Assembly: GCA_037975125.1 (NCBI GenBank)
Contig: CM075850.1
Coordinates: 68,863,890-68,927,889 of the forward strand
DNA from: Latrodectus hesperus
Taxonomy: Eukaryota > Arthropoda > Arachnida > Araneae > Theridiidae
Length of the DNA: 64,000 bases
Direction of reading: 5' to 3'
Shown: piece by piece, positions 35,301 to 48,400 of the stretch
Layout: every line of letters begins with the position of its first letter
Numbering within the stretch: position 1 is the stretch's first letter
The notes under the pieces: model-generated
Seen by the model: only the letters and a program-made list of their open reading frames with translations
Told to the model about the DNA's origin: nothing
Databases searched by the model: none
Program-made: the position numbers and the translations under genes

Positions 35301-38300
35301 CTTTTTTGTAAATAAAAATTTACAAATATAATTTGGTTTTATTTTTGAATTTCTAATTAACTTATAACAACTTAAAACATTAATTTGCTTATTTACTATA
35401 AAAAATGTAATCAATATTTTTATATTAAATAAGCAAATTATATAGAATTAAAGTCTTATCTACATTGCAATGTCATTAATGACTAATATAATTCATATAA
35501 AACAATAACTTGTCTTTATCAAGTCATAAATATTTCTATTAATAAAGAAATATTAAATGCTGTTGCTAAAATATTATTCTAATAATCTTAATACATTAAA
35601 AATTTGAGTACAATTAATTAATATTTTAATATACACTTTTTATTTTATAAAATAAAATTTAAAATAAATTTTACAGCCTTAATCTTTTATAGCATTAAAA
35701 AAATTATCATTTTATATTTCTAGCAGTAAAGAATACACTAACTAATACAATTAGTCAGCAAATATTGAAGTGGGAATTTTTCACCTGAAGATAAATCATC
35801 TTTGATATTTTTAAATTTGGCTGAATTATTATCATCCTACAAATTAGTAATTATAATGCCCAACTCTCAATTTTCAAAATATTCAATTTCATTTCTTAGG
35901 AAATAATTTATAATAGAATGCTTGTTGAAGAAAAAGAATTTTCAGAAGATAAAAAAGGATGTTCTATTCAGTTACTATATCTAAATTCTCTTTCAATAAG
36001 AAATGAACGTTAAGTAAAATAAGTGAAATTGCATTAAAGAATATAGAGCAATGTTGGGATTGTTAAATATGTATCATATTCAATATATATATCGTGTTCA
36101 TTGCTCCAAAATTAGATATTCTATGATTTTGACTAATTGGGTACGATGAAAATCATTTTCAGTATGGATAAATTTTATGCACATGTAAAATTCTAAACTA
36201 AAAATAATTGATTAAGTTAACCTTTAATGAATGAATAAAAAATGTTTAGATAAAGTATAAAAATATGTAATGATCTTAATTAATAAATCTTAAAAATAAC
36301 AATTTCTAAGCATATACTGTTATTATTTTTTATTATATGATGCTAAATATACTGGAGAAGTAATTAACTTTAGATAATAAAAAATCACAAATTATCTCAG
36401 TAACTGAATATCATATTTTTAATTTTAAATAATGATTATAATTTATAATTGAATTATATGAATTATGATAATCATTATATTAATGTAATTAAATTGATAA
36501 TTCAGTAAATTGATTTGAATATTTAAATTCAATACTTACTATGTTTGCAGACAATTTCAAAAGATACTTCAAAATGATTGAACTGACTTTTATTTTGTTC
36601 CAATTCCGTTTAGGATTATCTGGAAGTTGGCTGCAAATTAAAACTTTCAATATTATTCAAATTATTTATTTTAAATAATAAAATGGTTTTCTTGTCATGG
36701 TAATTTTTTTATTTATAACAATAAGTTGAATATCAAGAATTACCATGAAATCTTTCAAGGCACTCAGTAATTCTTATCATTAGTATAATTTTTTAATACT
36801 TTCCTAATTTTATAAGACAATAAAATAATTTAACTGAAAACTATAATTTCCAAAACAAGCAAATATTGTTTTTTTATTAACTTTCTTATTTTTTAATCCT
36901 TCATTGTAAAAGAAAATTTATAAAGTTAGTTAATTTTTAAGATACTAATAATTCCTTAAAAGAATACTTTAAATATTTTTTTAAAAAATAAAAATGTATT
37001 TTTAATTACCTATGTTCTATGATAAATAAATTACCAGCAGGAATTCCAAATGTTTTGCAACTTTCTCGCAATTCTCTTTTCCTTGTGACACTTTCAAAAC
37101 GAAATCCACCTATAATAATTAATTAATTCTTATAGCAGTTATTAATTTTCAAGTGGTGTATATAAATTCAGCAATAAGTAAAATATTGGAGAAAAAATAT
37201 GAATACATCTCTGAATTATATTAATCATCAAGAAATGAAATAGCAGTATAAATAAACTTATTACTTTAATTTTTTAAAATACCATTGGATGAATGAATAA
37301 AGCAATAATAAATCAGTTAGAATTAACAAAAGTAAGTTTCTATTTAGAGTAATAATAAGTTTGAAATCATGCAAGAAGAATAGTAATTAAAATTCCACCT
37401 GTAATAATTGATTCAAGATTGGCAACCAAAAAATGTGACAGTATAGAAATTTTGTAATCCAGTTGTACTGAAATTTTTTAAATTCAATTGCTTCACAGTA
37501 ATGATGTTTTGCATTTTGAGGAGATTATTTTGTTATGTAAAAATAACCATCACTAACACAATATTTATTATCATCAAGCAATTTTATTCATCGTCTTTCC
37601 TTTTACTGATACACAGACATTCTAAATTTCCACTCATATACAAAAGGCATAGCATACTTTTGACTACTGATCCCTCTTAAAAAGGTTACAAGAATTTCAT
37701 TGTTGCAAAACTTTGGGATTCACCACAATTTAAAAGTGTTTTTGCTTCTGGCAAACTAACAATTTTTTAAATCATGTTAAAATAGTGGTACACATGTCCA
37801 ATGATGGAAATCACATTTAAAATGTCAATAATTGAATATATATTTATAATTCCATTTTATTTTTTTAAAAAAAAGTATTATCATAATAGTGAATATAATG
37901 CATTGTAAAAAAACACAATTTATGCAATTTGATAATTCTCATAAAAATTTAATGAACAACAAATATTAATATTTAATTTTCAATGGAAAATTTATCGTAA
38001 AATTTCACTATTTTGATAACTTGTTTGTTAAAACTGTTAACATTTTTAAGTTTTTGAAATACACTAATTCTTTTAAATCTCTGCTAGTGCACAGACTTTA
38101 TTAATACTGAACTTATTATGTACGATTTTAATACAATTATTTTCATGTGACCAGACTCAAATCTAATCTAAATTTCGTAATGTGAAAAAGATAATTTATA
38201 TTCCACATGGAATAAGTTTAAACTATCTCTCTATTTCAAAATTTATATAAAAGTCTTTTTAATATTTTTCTTAATAAGAATAATTTTTTAATAATATAAC

Positions 38301-40316
38301 ATTGAGCAAACTATATATGATGTATTTTTGATATAGAAATTATTGTATAATATTCCTTTCTATAGCTATGCATAATCTAGACTAGGGGTGGGCATTATAA
38401 GAGCTGTGATCAATCAGAGGACTGCAATAATATTTCAGAGTAATTACTGATGCTAATTTTTATGATTTGCATACCTACAAATATACCTGCCTAGCTCTCA
38501 ATCTTTGCTTAAGGTGATTGTGAGGCAAATAAAAAAAAATGAAAAGCAGCTCTTAACCCAGAAAAGTCTGTCTACACTAGATCCAGAAACAGACTATAAA
38601 TAATTCTACAAATCTATCACTGTAAAATTTAGATGAAATTTGTCTCCTAGCAATAGAAAATTTTGTAACCTACAAAAAGTAAATAATGTTTCTTCATTAC
38701 TCTAAGATTTCATTCTTTTCTAAATGAAGACTGTCCATAATTGCTATAAAAGTTTTTAATAATTTTATAAATAGCCCAGTTTTTTATAAACAAAGTAATA
38801 CAATAGAATTTATTGCAAATGAGCTAATACTTAAGAGTAGATTAACTAGTAAATATAAATTTTAAAGATAATGTCAGTAAAAGGATAGATGAAAAAGCTT
38901 TACAATAATGGGGAATTTTCTTTTATCTGCCTGCAATATTGTAAAATTTCCTATAGAAAAAAAAAACCAGACCTATGTGAGTTAATTTGAAAACAAAATC
39001 ATTATAATCAAAGATCATATCTAATAAATAGGGTATATTCCCCTAATTCGCAACCTTTATCATCGAATAGCAATTCAAATGATGTTGCCCTTTAAGAAAA
39101 CAATATATATGATGCAGGAAACCATATATATGATGTAAAGACATGAAACATAAGAAAAAACTAAACCTAGCAAACAAACTAAAAATCCAAAAAGCAACAA
39201 AACCTCAACTTAGCAACACCAAAAGAAAAGCCTCCAATACTATATCAAAACAAAAAACTGCAGATTAGGTAAGAAATCTCTTGGGGGGTTATATCAAACT
39301 TATACCATCATATTTACTAACTAAATCTCATTAAATTATTAATTAAAGAAATATATTTAAAATGAGAATGATATAATAAAAATGGGATAGTTAAAAAATG
39401 ATGTTGATTCTGATATAAAGGTAACAGGTGAAACAGTTTGTACCTGAAATAAGCACTAATTAAAATTTGAGCAACAAGCCACCCTACCTATTCCTAATTG
39501 AAATTATTTTGCATTATTGTCTAAATATTAATTATTATGTGCTATTATTTATTCTTTACGTATGAAAGAATACTACATTTTGTGATTTACTTAGATATAA
39601 GATCATTAGTAGATAAAAAAAGAACCCAACAATGAAAAATACAAAAGCAGTCAACTTGGAAATTAACAGTTATTTCCAAGATAACAGAGAGACTTAATAC
39701 AGTGTGTTTTTTCCGCTGTTAAGTTTAGATTATAGATTTAAAAATCATTGTTATTTTCTGAATTTTTAAAATTTGCTAATTTTTTTTAAAAAGTTTAATT
39801 TTAAAAGGCTATCTAATTTGGTTTGAAATAATTATGACTTGCATTGAAATAACTTTTTCTTAAAATAAAAGGATTTATAAATATTTAGAAGATAATCACA
39901 TATTGATAAAAATAAAAATTTAAGGAACATCAATGTCATGTCTATTTCCAAGTTAAATGAAAAAATGATACAAAAACTTATTTGATAAGTGCAAAGATTA
40001 TCAATCATTAAGTCACAAGTCTTTATAGAGAAGTGAAATTGAAATATAATATGAATATTAAGAAATAATATTTAATGATGTAAATAGTAAAAATATAATA
40101 TTCACCTGAAGAAAGACACAACAAGTAAATTTCACATTTCTGTTGAAGAATATTCAAAATTGTAGGAGCAAAAAACATACATTCATCATCTGGATGTGCA
40201 ATTACAAGAAGAACAATGCTTTTTTCTTTAATAAAATTGCATGGTTTATGACGTATTGAATAAACATATCCAATAAAGAGAAGTGTGATGCAAGATATTA
40301 TCAAAAATAGCATCAT
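32239..40316 (-). CDS. PIGL: PIGL, GlcNAc-phosphatidylinositol de-N-acetylase, 7 exons, one with an apparent frameshift
   Basis: Second step of GPI-anchor synthesis: removes acetate from GlcNAc-PI on the cytosolic face of the ER. Exons (transcript order): 40106-40316, 37010-37109, 36540-36630, 35164-35232, 33541-33572, 32412-32542, 32239-32337. The expected product is about 243 residues (human 252). An N-terminal membrane anchor (residues 3-20) precedes the zinc-binding AHPDDE motif at residues 40-45. Exon 4 encodes [13 protein letters not shown] with the second metal-site histidines. The tail [16 protein letters not shown] matches human [16 protein letters not shown]. Exon 4 has TTTT where the frame and both flanking splice phases require TTT, so the sequence as given is out of frame before the GVSGHSNH motif. 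All other exons are open. It converges with CEBPZ and diverges from HGH1. Confidence 0.9.
32412..32542 (-). CDS. PIGL: PIGL exon 6
   Basis: Acceptor TTTACAG, donor GTGAGT. Encodes [19 protein letters not shown] and [14 protein letters not shown], equivalent to the human LQSVNVLRKYISLL and VLFVLNSKEV segment. Confidence 0.85.
33541..33572 (-). CDS. PIGL: PIGL exon 5 (32-nt microexon)
   Basis: Acceptor TTTGCAG, donor GTAATA. Encodes [10 protein letters not shown], equivalent to human VRALHSEGKLPKG. It needs two bases from exon 4 and supplies one to exon 6; both joins give sensible codons. Confidence 0.78.
33802..34610. mobile_element. Non-autonomous hAT-like element, 809 bp
   Basis: Ends are CATAGCTGCCAAC and, reversed, CATACCTGCCAAC (11 of 13 identical), with AACATG directly outside both ends (33796-33801 and 34611-34616). 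An 8-bp reading (AACATGCA/AACATGTA) is possible. No transposase is visible. It lies in PIGL intron 4. Confidence 0.7.
35164..35232 (-). CDS. PIGL: PIGL exon 4 (GVSGHSNH motif; one base too long)
   Basis: Acceptor ATTTAG, donor GTAAAC. Translation in the motif frame gives [18 protein letters not shown]. Entering in phase 0, as exon 3 demands, the frame hits TGA because of an extra T in the T run at about 35219-35222. The exon is 69 nt where 68 would fit both neighbours. Confidence 0.82.
36540..36630 (-). CDS. PIGL: PIGL exon 3
   Basis: Acceptor TTGCAG, donor GTAAGT. Encodes [15 protein letters not shown], equivalent to human DFPDDPGMQWDTEHV, and ends in phase 0. Confidence 0.85.
37010..37109 (-). 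CDS. PIGL: PIGL exon 2
   Basis: Acceptor TTATAG, donor GTAATT. Encodes [16 protein letters not shown], matching human TRKKELLQSCDVLGIP. It enters with two bases of a split codon and leaves with two. Confidence 0.88.
37110..40105 (-). other. PIGL intron 1 (3.0 kb)
   Basis: AT-rich. A stretch starting ACTAGGGGTGGGC at about 38382 resembles one end of some hAT elements, but no partner end was found. A modestly GC-richer patch at 39030-39300 has no recognisable content. Confidence 0.5.
40106..40316 (-). CDS. PIGL: PIGL exon 1 (start codon, AHPDDE motif)
   Basis: ATG at 40316-40314, donor GTGAAT below 40106, leaving one base of a split codon. Encodes the hydrophobic anchor and [18 protein letters not shown], the family's metal-binding signature. 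Confidence 0.92.
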
Positions 40317-42343
40317 TGGAGTATTTAGATATTATATAATTATTCAATGTATATATATGAAATAAATGTATTTTGCTTCATCTTTTAGGCAAGCGAATAC
40401 CATAAAGTTTCAAAGGAGTTGTCAACATATTTTTCTGTAAAATATTCACTATAATTTGAAAAAAACAAATTATAAAATATAATAATATAATTTTTGCAAT
40501 ATGAAAGTTTATAAATAAAAATAAATAAGATCTACCCGATTACAGAAATCCTTATTTAAACATAAACTATGTTTGGTTAAAAAATGATAATGAAAAAAAC
40601 ATTACAATAGTTTCGGTAGTAAGCACTGAATGATAAGAAAGCAAATTTATACTATGACAGAAAATAATGCATTATATTAACAGTAAATTAAATTTTAAAG
40701 GACAAAATTTTCGAAGTTCCGAAAACTTTTAAAATAAAGTGAAAACTGCATCAGATTCTTTATTGTAAGCACATATCCTCTTGAAACAATTTACTTTTAA
40801 AGTTTATAGAGACAGAACTTTTATATATATATATATATATATTAGAATCATTCACTTTAAAATATTGCAATGTTAGCTTGCTAATTACAGCCTTGAATAA
40901 GAAAATAATTATTGTCTAAATTAATAAATGTACTATCGTCATGAATTTGGAATATTTTTAACATAATAACAATGATTAGAGTTATTTACATAGCTCGTTG
41001 GCTGAACTTCAATTATTTATGATTCCATAAGTTAATAGCGTAGTTTTCTTTTTTTAGCTCTAATTATTCGGATTGAACAAAACAGCATAGGCAAACTTTG
41101 TCACTTATGATCCAGAAACTATTTCACTCACCTTTTAATAATCGTCAATATTAACAAATGTAGTGAATAATAATTGTTTGATTTCATTCTACTTGCAAGG
41201 ATTAATTGTGAAAGGAAAAAATATCAATATCTGCAGCTCAACCGTTTTCTTCGTTTTATACAAGATAGGAAAATGCCAACTCAGGTGTTGATTTCGTTGT
41301 TTGCAAGTATAAGAGGCTTGCCAGCACAGACATCGAATTGGTGAAACATAACACAATGAGCGAAACACAACAATAACAAAACGAACCATTCACGTGTTTT
41401 TATTTGGATTGTATGAATAGCGGATAATTTTTTAAAAGTAAAGATAAAAAATTAGATGATTTAATCTGAAACATTAAGAAAGCTACCATAGATTTATTAC
41501 TTCATATTTTTTCTGATTTCCAATGCTTGTGTTATTTACTGTTTTCAATAGCAAAACTCATTAGATTTTTTTTGCTGTGGAAAATATTTCTAAGCTAAAT
41601 TGAAATTTATTATTTAACGATTTTTTGTCATTCCTTTGGTGGAATGATATAAGATTTCTGATGCTATTTTGGCACAGATGCCGTATAAACCAGGATGCGA
41701 AATTCTGAGTTCTTGATTTTTTGTCTGATTTTAAATGTAAAGTAAACCTGTTAATTATTGCCTGTTATTATGCCTAATTATAGTTCATCATTGCCCAATG
41801 TGTTGAAGAAACCAGTTAGGGTATATTACAAATATGGTTTAATTTTAAATTTACATTTAAAATTTTTCCAATGTTAACTTTGAAGCGTAAAAGAAAATAA
41901 CATCCTGTAATATAGAAACCGTTTTTTTTTTTCTTTTAAATATGCGTTTTCTTTAAATAGCCAATCAAAATTTCGAGTGATAGTTAAAAAGATGATACAA
42001 AATTCATTAAAGAATATCAAAATTCAAGATTGGAATAAACGATTTTTTTATTAATTTTAACAACATGAGTTGGTGTAAAATATTATTTTTTGAAAAGTCA
42101 CTTAAGTAATATGATTTGTGTTTGCAAGTGGTGTGGGTAAAATAACATGTAATAGAATCAATAAAAGCATGCAAAAAATATCTGCATGTTAACCATTTTT
42201 TAAATAATTAACTATTTAGATTATGATATAGTACAAGACTATTTTTTATTATAATTAATTACACTTCATTTAATTTCAGCTATGCTTGTGTTGAAAAATT
42301 GTTAGAAACTGATTATTTTTCATTTCAAATTCTTTGTAGCAAA
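40317..42343. promoter_or_regulatory. Divergent PIGL-HGH1 intergenic region
   Basis: About 2 kb separates the two start codons, so both promoters must lie here. The part at 41190-41420 is less AT-rich, has several CpGs and a CACGTG E-box at 41391-41396, and is the likeliest core promoter area. A TA microsatellite lies at 40818-40842. Two plausible 3' splice sites precede the HGH1 start (ending 42279 and 42339), so HGH1 may have a non-coding first exon here. The promoter assignment is inference. Confidence 0.45.
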
Positions 42344-42434
42344 ATGGCATCTGAAGTAGATGAGCTCATTGGACTGATGCAAAATGTAAATGTACAAACT
42401 GATGTACGAAACAAAGGCTTGGAATATCTTCTTG
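42344..42434 (+). CDS. HGH1: HGH1 exon 1 (coding)
   Basis: ATG 42344, donor GTATAA at 42435, leaving one base of a split Gly codon. Encodes MASEVDELIGLMQ through GLEYLLG. The frame is open upstream to 42280, but homology starts at this Met. Confidence 0.85.
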
Positions 42435-45400
42435 GTATAAATTTCATTGCTAGTTTAATGTGATTTTAAAATATAGTTATGTATTATACACTATTTAATG
42501 TGTAAGTGATCTTAGATCATTATATTTGAAAAATATATGCTTGTATCTACTGTATTAGTAAAATTGTGTACACATAATATTTTATGTATAATCTTACATC
42601 ATTAATACAGATATTGATTACAGATATCAATAATATTAATAGGTATTCTATTATGTTGATTATTTTATTTCATTATATTTTTATAACTGGTTCTATTCTC
42701 TAATTTGTTGATATTTTTAGTGGTGAATTACATAGGAATTTTTTTCAGGTCTTACCACAACAGATGCTGGATTAGCTGTTCTTTTATCAGAAAAAGTAGT
42801 CTTATTCATGTTATCATGTCTGAAAAGCAATGAAAAAGATAAATTGTTAGTAAGAACAATCTATAGGTGTTTGATCAATATTTCTTCCAGAAAAGAAGGT
42901 GCTGTAAAATTATTATCTCACACAGATTTTATTCACTATTTGATGTCAAACATTACTGACTCAAAAAAAGAATTTATTGAATTCAATTGTTACATTATGA
43001 ACAATTTATCCAGTCACAATATTTTATGTGTTGAAAGTCAATTTCCATCTGAAACATTACAAACTCTCACAAAACTTTTCCTTTTAAGTGATGAGGATTT
43101 GAAAAACAAGTATAGATTCTTAGCACTTGTATTTGCAAACATTACTAGTAATTCAGAAGGTAGAAAGTAAGTGAATTTTTTGTCTTTAAAATGATTACAT
43201 TTGATTCAATATATGATTTTTGATAATTATAACAATTTTTTTTAGGATTTAGCTGCTATTTTAAAGAAATTTAATAAAAATATTTTTAATAATTTTCGAC
43301 CTGCAAGAAATTATGTTTAGTGAAATGTATTAAATAAAATAAGGTTTTATTGAGATGTGTGAAGTTTTTCCAGTGTGTGTGATAAATATTGCTTACTGTA
43401 CAGAACATAAATAATTTCATTATTCACTTATTAGATATTAACATTGAGCAATAATTTGCTTTAAAAATTTTGCCATTATGTTAAATTAAAAATAATTTCA
43501 ATTTAATAATGAACTATGATAAAATATAGAATGTTTACATTATTGGAGAAACTAACTAAACATTTTTGTGATTTTTCTATCAGTGATGAATGTAATTTAA
43601 AGCTGAAATAAATTAATGTTCAATAAAGCTGCAACACCAGAAGGAAATGATTATGAACTTCAGTATCATATGGAAGGAAAAAGAAGCTGAAATATGCAAA
43701 TATATTTTAGCTCAATTTTGCAATGCAAGTGAGACAAATAATATTTGAACCACTGTATTAAAGAAAAGTTGTGCAATGAATTTCTCATTTGGAAATTTCT
43801 TTCTGATGTCAGAGTTTTCCTAAAATATTTTTATAACTCAAATAAGAAGAAATGCTTAACAAGAAATATTGGAATTGAGATGTAGTAGGATTATCACTTT
43901 ATTGAGAATATGGATTTTCATTCTGTAACACTGGCACACATTTTGGTTGAAATCCATCCAGTGTCATGCAGATATGGTGATGGGTTTCTGAGAGTCACAA
44001 TGAGCAACATATTAGGTCTTAATTCCCTCATATAATTGGTGTCTGAGAGAACAGAAATGTAGCTAAGCCATACAAATATATTGCTAAATCAGAAAATGTT
44101 TTTTTTGCAACATATCCAAAATCTACTTGTATACTAAACTAAACTCTGTGGCACGACAGCTCATGTAGGCCAAGGCCTACAGCTCTCATCTGTTTTCATG
44201 ACTGAGAGGCACTGGGACGCAAAGCATGTGTCCCAATTAGGTGGCCAGCCTAATGCGAAACTCCAAGTATTTAGTTACCAACCAAGCAAGCTTGGTATTC
44301 GGTTTATCGACCCACCAAAGGGATAAAAGGCTGGGTTGACCTTGCCCAGCCTGAGGATCGGACCTGTGCCTTAGGAGCATGAAATGCTACCATTAAGCCA
44401 CCAGGCTTATTAATCTGCTTGTATTTTATAGCAAATATAAAATATTTTTGTATTTCCAAATGCTATAACATTTGGAGCAGCAAAGACTGTCAATTTGGTG
44501 ACCATTATTTCAGCTATACTAATGAGCAGAATTGAGTATAATCATATCTCTAATTCCATGATATGGTAATCTGACCAGAAGTTTTTTTTTTAACAATTTG
44601 AAATGAAATTGAGTAAAATAAGCTTAATTACTTGCAATAACTTTTTCATAATGTGTTGATTATGAAAAGTAATTAGCTAGATCAGTTCCCCATGAATTGA
44701 TATATTATAATTATAATTGATCATACATATTCATGATTAAAAATAAATTCTATACTTAATCATGTGTGACAACAAGATTTATTAACAGTTCATTTATATT
44801 TAAACATCTTTTAAGGGATTATGTGGAATATTTATTAAATTTTTTGTCTTATTTGTGCATTGTAATTGCTGTAAATACTTAACATAAATGTGCATAAAAA
44901 TAATATTGTAAGAAAGTATTGTTTTATTTAAATTTACAAAACAAAAATTATAATTTGTTATAAAGTTAAAAATGATTTTGTTTTTATTGTATACTGAAAT
45001 ATAATGAAAATTAAAAGTATGAGCCATTAAATCTTCATTTTTATGTCAAATTAATTCAAAGAATTGAAGAGCAGCTAACTTTTCTGAAATATACTAATTG
45101 AAATGTTATATGTTTATGTTCTTTAGCATCAAAGAATAGTTTTCATCAAAATCATACATAATTTATCTTTTTACTTTAATAGAGTTTAGTCAATCGTATT
45201 TCAGCTATCATAGAATATTGCATAGATATGATGTCTTAAGGTGCATAGATATGATGCTTTTAAATAAAAGGCTGAATAATATTTTAGCCTTTTATTTAAA
45301 AGCAATTTAATTATTAAATATATTACTAATTTTTTTTCTAAAGTATCATAAAAATATCATCAATGCAGTTATAAAAAATTTTTGTACCGGAATATAAATG

Positions 45401-48400
45401 TTAAAAAGCCAGAATCTTTTTATTATGTAATGCAAATTATATCCAAAAGCATATCTGTTTGTCTTAATCTATGTATTATTTGCAAGAATAAATGAATAAA
45501 TAAAAATACATGTTAAGTATTAATAATCTCATTTATATGATAGTTTCTGGTTCCTGTTGCTCTAATTTAAACTATCTGATAATTTTGTAAAGTAAATTTT
45601 TGTTATTTAACTATTATTTTTAGATGATATTTCTAAAAATATGTTATTACAATTGTTGTGCAATAGTAACAAATGAATCAGAAAGAGATACAATTTAACC
45701 TGTCTTTGGAAAAAAACATTAAAAAAAATCATCTTTCTAAATTATATTTTCTTTAACCACTTTACTCTCCCAAACTATAATATATACTTATGTATGTACT
45801 TTTTAGGCATTTTCTTCAAAATAATAAATATCTCAGTGATTTATTTATGGTTACTGCAAATCCCTCAGAATCCATCATTAGGCGCTTAGGATTATCTCTT
45901 ACAATAAGAAATTGTTGTTTTGATACAGGTAATTCAAAAGCATTGTAATAGTATCATGTAAACTAATCAAAATATTTTTAATTAGATCTAAAATGCTTCA
46001 TTAAAATTTTATTCATCATTTCAAATTTTTAAAAATTAAATATTGTTAAATAAAATTTTTAGTATTTCTCACCTTTTTATTTTTACATTCATAATTTTTA
46101 ATATTTTATGGTTTTATAAGGTTTAATAATAAACCTTATATATATGTGTTCAATAAACATTATTTTATTTATTTCAACTACATTTTTCAGAAAAAGTGAT
46201 GCAATTATTATCTGTATAAATATTTAGAATGAAACACAACATATTTTTAAAATTTTACTGTTAGAAATGAATGTTTAGGAATTAAATGTTCATTATAAAA
46301 TGTGTGTCATTCATTTTAACATTTTGTGTATTAAACTCAATTTATTATAAGTAAAATGTCATGAGTTTAAAATTTTACCTTATAAAATTAATTTACTTAA
46401 TTTTTTCAATTTATAGCATAACATATCAGTCAAAATTTTAATATTTTCTACATCTACTTGGAATTCACATGAAAAGAAACAAATTTTCTAGCATCAAGTT
46501 TGCTCTAAGTAGAGAGAGAATTGCAACAACTATTTCTTTTTTTCAACAGAAAGTATAATTAAACTCAAAATCTAAAAAATATATATTTATTTAATTTGTC
46601 CTGTTATAAAATTTTTTAACTTGCTAGACATTGTGTTGACTACTAAAAAAATTTCATTCCTAATGTTATATTTAAGCCATGAAAATTTTATGAGATACAC
46701 ATATGACTGTTACTTTAACTACTGAGTCCAAAATGTATTTTAATTTCAAACCTATCACTTAAACTTTTTTGACATCAATTTCTATGTATTAATTTTTACT
46801 ACTATAATTATTATAAAAAATTCAACTATCAAAAATTACTTCTGAATAGAAAATAAAGCTGTCTAGAAATTCTAAACAATTTATTTTGTTTGTTATCTTA
46901 AAAGATGAGAATTTGTTCTTTAACAGTACCTCAATATTTAAAATAGTTAAGTGTTGACAAAGTACAAGTTGTCATCATTCATAAATATAGGGTGCATCAA
47001 AAAATGTACGGACACTTTGAATTGTCATAGAAGCCATATTTCTCATGCTATAAGTCTCAATTTCTGATAGAGAGTAATACATTATCCATAATAAATAATG
47101 TAATGAGGTTTGTCTCCAAGGAAATTTATTTATCCTTTCCGCATTGAAGGTAATGTAACAGGTGTGAAATGGTTAACAGTGCTTGCTGATTCTACATTTC
47201 TTCACATTTGTGCATTATATGGTAATGGAAAGTTTTATTTCCAACAAGATGTTGCATTACTTTACTATCATCGTGATGCATGAGTATAACTGGTTCAAAA
47301 TTTATCAGGTTAGTGGATGTTGTTTAGGGGGCCAATCGAATTTCTTCCATGCTTCTCAGATCTTACATTGCTTGATTTCTTATGGAGCACAGTAAAAGAA
47401 GAAGTATTCAAACATAAACCATGCAACCTAGATAGACTTGGGAGTGAGTCAAGTTGTGTGTGCGAAAATACCATTGGACAATTTACTACAATGGGTTCAA
47501 TGGTGATTCATATTCAGAAATATATTGATGCTGAGGGTTGCCATGTTGAACAGTAACCAGAATTGCTTATTCAAAGCTTGTTATTGTTATACCAGGTTTT
47601 CTTCATCTTTTAATTGTAATGTTATTTTGTCATTTGATTGGAATGATTGTCTGAATTTTGATCTGTTTAACATTTGATTTAAATTAAAGACTTCTGTCTG
47701 CACTCTTTGTAACTTCAGATCATCAATGGATGAAAAGCACGTTGACAAATGCACTGCACTATTAACTTGTATTGTTCTTAAGTTTTGGAAAGCAAGACCA
47801 AAACTAATGGTTTAGTGTCCAAATGTTTGTCATTTGTAATAAACATTCATTATTGCATATAAATATTCATTATTTGCTTATGCATTATATTTTAATTATC
47901 AATTATTTGCATATACATGCTTATACCAATTTTTGGTGCATTTTAAGGTATTAGTTAGCAAAATATTAATTTATTATAAAAATATATTACATTTTATTTA
48001 TTATATTAAATATTAAAAAAAAGTCATCTGTATTGATTATTTTTAAAACAAACAATAATGCTTATAACTCTATAATGCTATTTAGAAAATTCAAATTTGG
48101 AATATAATGAATAATTTTTGAAAATAAATTAATTTTTATAAGAAAAAATGGATTAAATGAATTAGATTATTATTTTGATAATTTTAACTTTGATGTGTTG
48201 AAATCAGCATGAATTAAAAATCTTAAAGATATTCAAGTCTGTATTTAATTAAAATTAATACTGTTAAATATAAAACTTGTCTTTATATAAATATAAGATC
48301 ATAACTATGATTTATAATATGAAATTAAAATTTACAGATTACCATGAAATGTTACTAGAAAAGTTAAATATTCTTCCAAACATTCTTCTACCTCTAATGG

